In this document: piece after piece, positions 14,785 through 18,116 of the stretch | Numbering within the stretch: position 1 is the stretch's first letter | How the letters are laid out: the number at the start of each line of letters is the position of its first letter | Assembly (NCBI GenBank): GCA_900552975.1 | Contig: UWSL01000018.1 | Span: forward strand, 1-18,116 | Source of the DNA: an uncultured Mycoplasmatota bacterium | Lineage (GTDB): Bacteria > Bacillota_I > Bacilli_A > RF39 > UBA660 | Direction of reading: 5' to 3' | DNA: 18,116 nt | Notes under the pieces: model-generated | Databases searched by the model: none | What the model was told of the DNA's origin: nothing | What the model saw: only the letters and a program-made list of their open reading frames with translations | Position numbers and translations under genes: made by a program

Positions 14785-15422
14785 AAGTAGGAGTATCATT
14801 TATAACAAGTGATTTTGATTTAGAAACAACAATAAAAAAAATTGATGAGTCAAATGCTGATTATATACATGTTGATATGATGGATGGAATCTTTGTTGAA
14901 AATGCTAATTTTACAGTTTCAGAAATAAAAAATATGTTTAAAAAAACAACTAAACCTTTGGATGTTCATATGATGGTATGCTCACCTAATAAATATGTTA
15001 AAGAATTTGCTAAGATGAAGAATGTTGAGTATTTGACTCTTCATTATGAAGCTCATCGTCGTCCAATAGATGTAATTAATATGATTCGTCATACTAATAT
15101 GAAAGTTGGTCTAGCGATTAATCCTGAGACCAAAGTTAGTCATATTATTCCACTATTAAATCATGTTGATCAAGTGCTTATAATGAGTGTTAAACCTGGT
15201 AAAGGTGGTCAACAATTTATGTCTGATGTTTTATATAAAGTTGAAACATTAAAAGATATAAGAGAAGAAAATAATTATCATTATATTATTAGTATTGATG
15301 GTGGTATTAATGCAGATACGGCTAAGTTAGCTAAAGAAGCCGGTGTTGATATGGTAGTTAGTGGTTCTTATGTATGTAAGAGTATTAATTATAATGAAAG
15401 AATAGATAGTTTAAGAAATTAA
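14781..15422 (+). CDS. rpe: Ribulose-phosphate 3-epimerase
   Basis: Rpe interconverts ribulose-5-phosphate and xylulose-5-phosphate in the pentose phosphate pathway. The 213-residue TIM barrel has the metal ligands H30 and D32 (HVDMMDG), H63 (LDVHMMV) and D173 (SIDGGIN). It also has the phosphate-binding loops VKPGKGGQQF (137-146) and DGGINADT, plus LAINPET (111-117). The first strand reads VGVSFITSDF where most members have SPSILSADF, so the substrate loop is somewhat diverged; a related sugar-phosphate epimerase cannot be excluded. GGAGG (14766-14770) precedes the start. The gene lies after rsgA as in B. subtilis, where thiN follows; here a terminator overlapping the stop ends the run. Confidence 0.93.
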   Translation: MKVGVSFITSDFDLETTIKKIDESNADYIHVDMMDGIFVENANFTVSEIKNMFKKTTKPLDVHMMVCSPNKYVKEFAKMKNVEYLTLHYEAHRRPIDVINMIRHTNMKVGLAINPETKVSHIIPLLNHVDQVLIMSVKPGKGGQQFMSDVLYKVETLKDIREENNYHYIISIDGGINADTAKLAKEAGVDMVVSGSYVCKSINYNERIDSLRN

Positions 15423-15434
15423 ACTATTTTTTTT
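15406..15434 (+). terminator. Terminator overlapping the rpe stop
   Basis: ATAGTTTAA (15406-15414) pairs perfectly with TTAAACTAT (15419-15427) around a GAAA tetraloop, followed by a T-run to 15434. The rpe TAA (15420-15422) is inside the stem. Confidence 0.88.
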
Positions 15435-15455
15435 AAGGTATCTAATCATTTAGTA

Positions 15456-15464
15456 TGATATAAT
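15456..15464 (+). promoter_or_regulatory. Extended -10 promoter of cca-dnaD-nth
   Basis: TGATATAAT (15456-15464) repeats exactly the extended -10 seen before rlmN. No good -35 is visible. The GAGAGG ribosome site (15469-15474) follows directly, so the leader is very short. Confidence 0.7.
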
Positions 15465-15483
15465 GTAAGAGAGGTATGAATTA

Positions 15484-16614
15484 ATGGATAAAGTAATTGC
15501 TGAAATATTAGAAATGATTGAAAGTAATGGTTTTGAGGCTTATGTTGTAGGTGGTTATGTTAGGGATTTTATCTTACAAGTAGGATCAACTGATGTTGAT
15601 ATATGTACCAATGCTAAAGTAGTTGATTTAATGAGTATTTTAGCTGATTATCAACCGGTTAGTGGAAATTATGGAGCAGTTAAACTATTTTATAAAGGAT
15701 ATAAAATAGATATAACAACTTATCGAAAAGATGTAAAATATGATGGAGATCGTAGAAATTTAGAAGTTATATATGTCGATAATTTAGTTACTGACTTAGA
15801 AAGAAGAGATTTTACTTGTAATACTTTATGTATGAGTAAAAGTGGGCAGATAATTGATTTATTAGATGGAAAACAGGATATTTTAGATAAAGTAATTAGA
15901 TGTGTTGGCGATATAGAAAAGAAAATGTCTGAGGATCCTTTACGAATTCTAAGAGCGATAAGATTAGCAACTTGTTTAAATTTTAAAATAGAACAAAATT
16001 TATATAATTTTATTAAAGAAAATAAACAATTAGTTGCTAATCTTTCAATGAATAGGATAAAGGAAGAATTAGATAAAATATTAATTAATAAAAATGTATG
16101 TAAGGGATTAGATTACTTACGAAGATTAGGTCTGTTAGAAATAATTGGAATAGATTTTACGAAGATTGTCTATGTTTTTGATTTGTGTGGTATGTATAGT
16201 CAATTAACATTATTAAAAGAATTTCCTTTTTCAAAAGAAGAAAGAGAACATATTAATGATATAAAAGAGGTATGTGAATCTGGCAAAATTGATAATACGA
16301 CTTTATTTAATTATGGTTTGTATGTATGTAGTGTGGCTGGAACCATTATGGGGATTAGTAAAGAAGAAATAGCTAAAATGGATAAAAATTTAGAAATAAA
16401 ATCAATTAAAGATATACAGATTACTAGTGAAGAGATATGTGATATATTGCAGATTGAACCTTCGAAAGCTATTGGAGAAGTGTATAGTATTTTAAAAGAT
16501 TTAATTTTAGATGGCCAATTAGCTAATAATAATGAACAATTAAAAGAACAATTGGAAATTCAGGGAAAGAAGTGGTTGGATGAAGGAAAGTTTAAAAAAG
16601 GTTTTACGTTCTAA
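15484..16614 (+). CDS. cca: CCA tRNA nucleotidyltransferase
   Basis: This class II nucleotidyltransferase adds or repairs the 3' CCA of tRNAs without a template. The 376 residues show motif A VVGGYVRDF (21-29) with catalytic carboxylates DVD (37-39), motif B ERRDFTCNTLC (106-116) and the head-to-neck motif EDPLRILRAIRLA (150-162), all typical. The C-terminal body and tail are diverged, as usual. No HD phosphohydrolase motif is seen. A poly(A) polymerase is the main alternative, but the Gram-positive context and length favour Cca. Its last 35 bases overlap the start of dnaD in another frame, so the two are cotranscribed. Confidence 0.93.
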   Translation: MDKVIAEILEMIESNGFEAYVVGGYVRDFILQVGSTDVDICTNAKVVDLMSILADYQPVSGNYGAVKLFYKGYKIDITTYRKDVKYDGDRRNLEVIYVDNLVTDLERRDFTCNTLCMSKSGQIIDLLDGKQDILDKVIRCVGDIEKKMSEDPLRILRAIRLATCLNFKIEQNLYNFIKENKQLVANLSMNRIKEELDKILINKNVCKGLDYLRRLGLLEIIGIDFTKIVYVFDLCGMYSQLTLLKEFPFSKEEREHINDIKEVCESGKIDNTTLFNYGLYVCSVAGTIMGISKEEIAKMDKNLEIKSIKDIQITSEEICDILQIEPSKAIGEVYSILKDLILDGQLANNNEQLKEQLEIQGKKWLDEGKFKKGFTF

Positions 16615-17248
16615 GAAATTTGTTGTTAGTGATTTTTTAATCAAAATGGCTTATGAAAAAAAACTTAGTTTAAATGAATTTTTAGTTTTAATTTATTTAG
16701 AAAATAACTTTAGTGATAATTTTGAAATAGAGCTAATTAGTAGTAGTTTAGGAATTAGTGTTAATGATGCAATGGAGGCTTTTAATTCTTTGACTTTAAA
16801 AGGATTAGTCTCTCTAGATTCAGTTAAGGGTGCAGATCGTCGTTTTAATGAAGTAGTTAATTTAAATAATGTTTATGATTATGCTTTAGAAGAATTAGAT
16901 AATGAGGCAAAAAAAGAACAAAAAGAAGATATTTTTAAAGTATTTGAAAGAGAATTAGGGCGTACTATTTCTTCTATGGAATTAGAATTGATTAATGGAT
17001 GGTTAGTTAGTGGAACTTCAGAAGAAATGATTTTAGGAGCCTTAAGAGAAGCAGTTTATAATGGAGTTAGTAATTTTCGTTATATTGATAAAATTATTTA
17101 TGAATGGGAAAAAAAAGGATTTAAAACAATGGAAGATGTTAATAATCACTTAAAAAATCGTTATCAAGGAAAAGATAAACCACAAATGAAAGCTAATTTG
17201 AAAAAGGAACAAGATATTTTGGATTATGATTGGTTGGATGAACAATGA
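16580..17248 (+). CDS. dnaD: DnaD-family replication initiation/primosome protein
   Basis: DnaD helps load the replicative helicase and remodels DNA at oriC and restart sites. The 222-residue protein has an N-terminal winged-helix domain (about 14-95, with NEFLVLIYLEN and ELISSSLGISVNDAMEAF). A linker leads to a C-terminal DnaB/DnaD homology domain (about 117-190, VFERELGRTISSMELELING and then SNFRYIDKIIYEWEKKG), whose YIDKIIYEW matches the family's DNA-binding YxxxI..W pattern. A charged tail follows. The start overlaps cca by 35 bases with only a poor ribosome site, so the first codon is less certain than the rest. dnaD followed by nth is conserved across Bacilli. Confidence 0.93.
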   Translation: MKESLKKVLRSKKFVVSDFLIKMAYEKKLSLNEFLVLIYLENNFSDNFEIELISSSLGISVNDAMEAFNSLTLKGLVSLDSVKGADRRFNEVVNLNNVYDYALEELDNEAKKEQKEDIFKVFERELGRTISSMELELINGWLVSGTSEEMILGALREAVYNGVSNFRYIDKIIYEWEKKGFKTMEDVNNHLKNRYQGKDKPQMKANLKKEQDILDYDWLDEQ

Positions 17249-17880
17249 TAAGTAATTTTAATGAAAGATTAGATAAGATGTTTCCTGATGCAAGATGTGA
17301 ATTAAATTATTATCGTGATTATGAATTATTAATTGCGACAGTTTTATCAGCGCAGTGTACGGATAGACGTGTTAATGAAGTGACGAGTGTTTTATTTAGT
17401 CAATATGATATTTATGGTTTAGCAGAAGCCAAAAGAGCTGATATTGAAAAGATAATTAGAAGCTGTGGTTCTTATACTAAGAAAAGTAAATATATTATTG
17501 AAATAGCTAAAAGTTTGGTTGAGAATTATAATGGTGTTGTTCCTAATGATCGAGAATATCTAGAGTCTTTACCGGGAGTTGGACGTAAGACTTGTAATGT
17601 TGTTTTAGCTAATTTGTTTGATGTACCAACAATAGCTGTTGATACACATGTTTTAAGAGTTAGTAAGAGGCTAAAAATAGCTAAAAAGATGGATAATGTA
17701 TTGACGGTTGAAAAGAAGCTTCAAAAGGCTGTTCCAATGCCTTTATGGAGTAGAACACATCACCAATTAGTTTTATTTGGTCGTTATATTTGTAAAGCCG
17801 TCAAGCCCGATTGTGCTAAGTGTTTATTTTATGATGATTGTAGTTGTAAAGATAAAAGGGAAGTAAAAAAAGATTGTTAG
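17245..17880 (+). CDS. nth: Endonuclease III
   Basis: Nth is a bifunctional DNA glycosylase/AP lyase that removes oxidised pyrimidines in base-excision repair. The 211-residue protein has the helix-hairpin-helix LPGVGRKTCNVV (109-120) with catalytic K115, the catalytic aspartate D133 in VDTHVLRVSKR, and the 4Fe-4S ligands C183, C190, C193 and C199 in the normal C-x6-C-x2-C-x5-C spacing. A short Lys/Cys tail follows. Its ATG overlaps the dnaD TGA by four bases. It ends the operon; its last codons lie in the terminator stem. Confidence 0.97.
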   Translation: MISNFNERLDKMFPDARCELNYYRDYELLIATVLSAQCTDRRVNEVTSVLFSQYDIYGLAEAKRADIEKIIRSCGSYTKKSKYIIEIAKSLVENYNGVVPNDREYLESLPGVGRKTCNVVLANLFDVPTIAVDTHVLRVSKRLKIAKKMDNVLTVEKKLQKAVPMPLWSRTHHQLVLFGRYICKAVKPDCAKCLFYDDCSCKDKREVKKDC

Positions 17881-17900
17881 TGGCTTAACAATCTTTTTTT
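17866..17900 (+). terminator. Terminator of cca-dnaD-nth overlapping the nth stop
   Basis: GATTGTTA (17872-17879) pairs with TAACAATC (17886-17893), with flanking A and T runs (17866-17871 and 17894-17900) that can extend the stem or serve as the T-tract on either strand. Confidence 0.85.
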
Positions 17901-17908
17901 GTATCATG

Positions 17909-17935
17909 AAAAAACCTCATTTATCGAGGTTTTTT
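17909..17935. terminator. Bidirectional terminator between convergent genes
   Basis: AAAAAACCTC (17909-17918) and GAGGTTTTTT (17926-17935) form a perfect 10-bp stem around ATTTATC. It gives a T-run on both strands, as expected between nth and the minus-strand gene. Confidence 0.88.
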
Positions 17936-17944
17936 AATTACAAA

Positions 17945-18006
17945 CTTTAACGTCATAGCTGTTATTTTAATTCTTGGTTGCTTGACCCCCTGCGGTTCCG
18001 TTAAAG
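17945..18006. other. GC-rich segment bounded by an 8-bp inverted repeat
   Basis: CTTTAACG (17945-17952) and CGTTAAAG (17999-18006) are exact reverse complements. Bases 17976-18000 contain 17 G/C out of 25, against a strongly AT-rich background. It lies in the 3' untranslated region of the minus-strand gene, before the bidirectional terminator. I cannot assign it to a known RNA family. Confidence 0.4.
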
Positions 18007-18014
18007 CATAAATA

Positions 18015-18116
<102 letters not shown>

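Noticed and set aside
17949..17964. 12-base match on the minus strand (AACAGCTATGAC) to the common M13 reverse primer, suggesting vector or adaptor sequence
   Set aside because: The bases on both sides do not match vector sequence, so a short coincidence is more likely; read mapping would settle it.
726..17964. Partial likeness between TAACGTTAGCCGTT (728-741) and TAACGTCATAGCTGTT (17949-17964) as copies of one repeat
   Set aside because: About 14 bases with a two-base gap and one mismatch, and the flanks do not match; not enough for a repeat family.
17967..18014. In-frame continuation after the minus-strand stop (YLCFNGTAGGQATKN) as stop-codon readthrough
   Set aside because: Only 15 codons, unusual codon choice and no readthrough context; a chance open frame over the GC-rich segment is simpler.

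Overview
The window looks like chromosomal DNA from a very AT-rich, low-GC Gram-positive bacterium with conserved Bacilli gene neighbourhoods: infC-rpmI-rplT, ftsA-ftsZ-spoIIGA-sigE, rlmN-prpC-prkC-rsgA-rpe and dnaD-nth. TGA is used as a stop (rlmN, prpC, spoIIGA, dnaD), so this is the standard bacterial code and not the Mycoplasma/Spiroplasma code. The spoIIGA-sigE pair indicates a sporulating, or recently sporulating, lineage. My best guess is an uncultured Bacilli group near Erysipelotrichia/RF39-type gut bacteria. The lineage is inference; the phylum-level placement is firm.

Layout. (1) 1-4836 is the least ordinary part. It holds the 3' part of an unrecognised secreted or membrane-anchored protein, a gene-free stretch of about 280 bases with two terminators and a foldable segment, a HelD-like RNA-polymerase-recycling helicase, and a protein joining a long coiled coil, a winged-helix-like segment and a calcineurin-type metallophosphoesterase. 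(2) 4856-6373 is the IF3-L35-L20 operon. It has a near-perfect sigma-A promoter, an attenuator leader with mutually exclusive helices, an AUA start codon on infC and an L20 with a C-terminal Rho_N/SAP-like extension. (3) 6414-8804 holds ftsA and ftsZ with their own promoter and a terminator overlapping the ftsZ stop. (4) 8803-10356 holds spoIIGA and sigE, preceded by a perfect Spo0A-box heptamer at a -35-like position. (5) 10400-15434 is a tight run of rlmN, prpC, prkC, rsgA and rpe with 4-base or zero-base junctions. (6) 15456-17900 holds cca, dnaD and nth, again overlapping. (7) 17901-18116 has a bidirectional terminator, a locally GC-rich segment flanked by an inverted repeat, and the C-terminal end of a minus-strand gene ending in a poly-asparagine tract coded by an (ATT)n microsatellite.

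How the genes work together: region 2 makes initiation factor 3 and two large-subunit proteins under probable L20 feedback. Region 3 builds the Z-ring. Region 4 is the mother-cell sigma factor and its activating protease. Region 5 combines 23S rRNA/tRNA methylation, a Ser/Thr kinase-phosphatase pair that senses cell-wall fragments, a ribosome-assembly GTPase and a pentose-phosphate enzyme. Region 6 covers tRNA CCA ends, replication initiation and base-excision repair. No tRNA, rRNA, CRISPR array, transposase or phage gene was seen.
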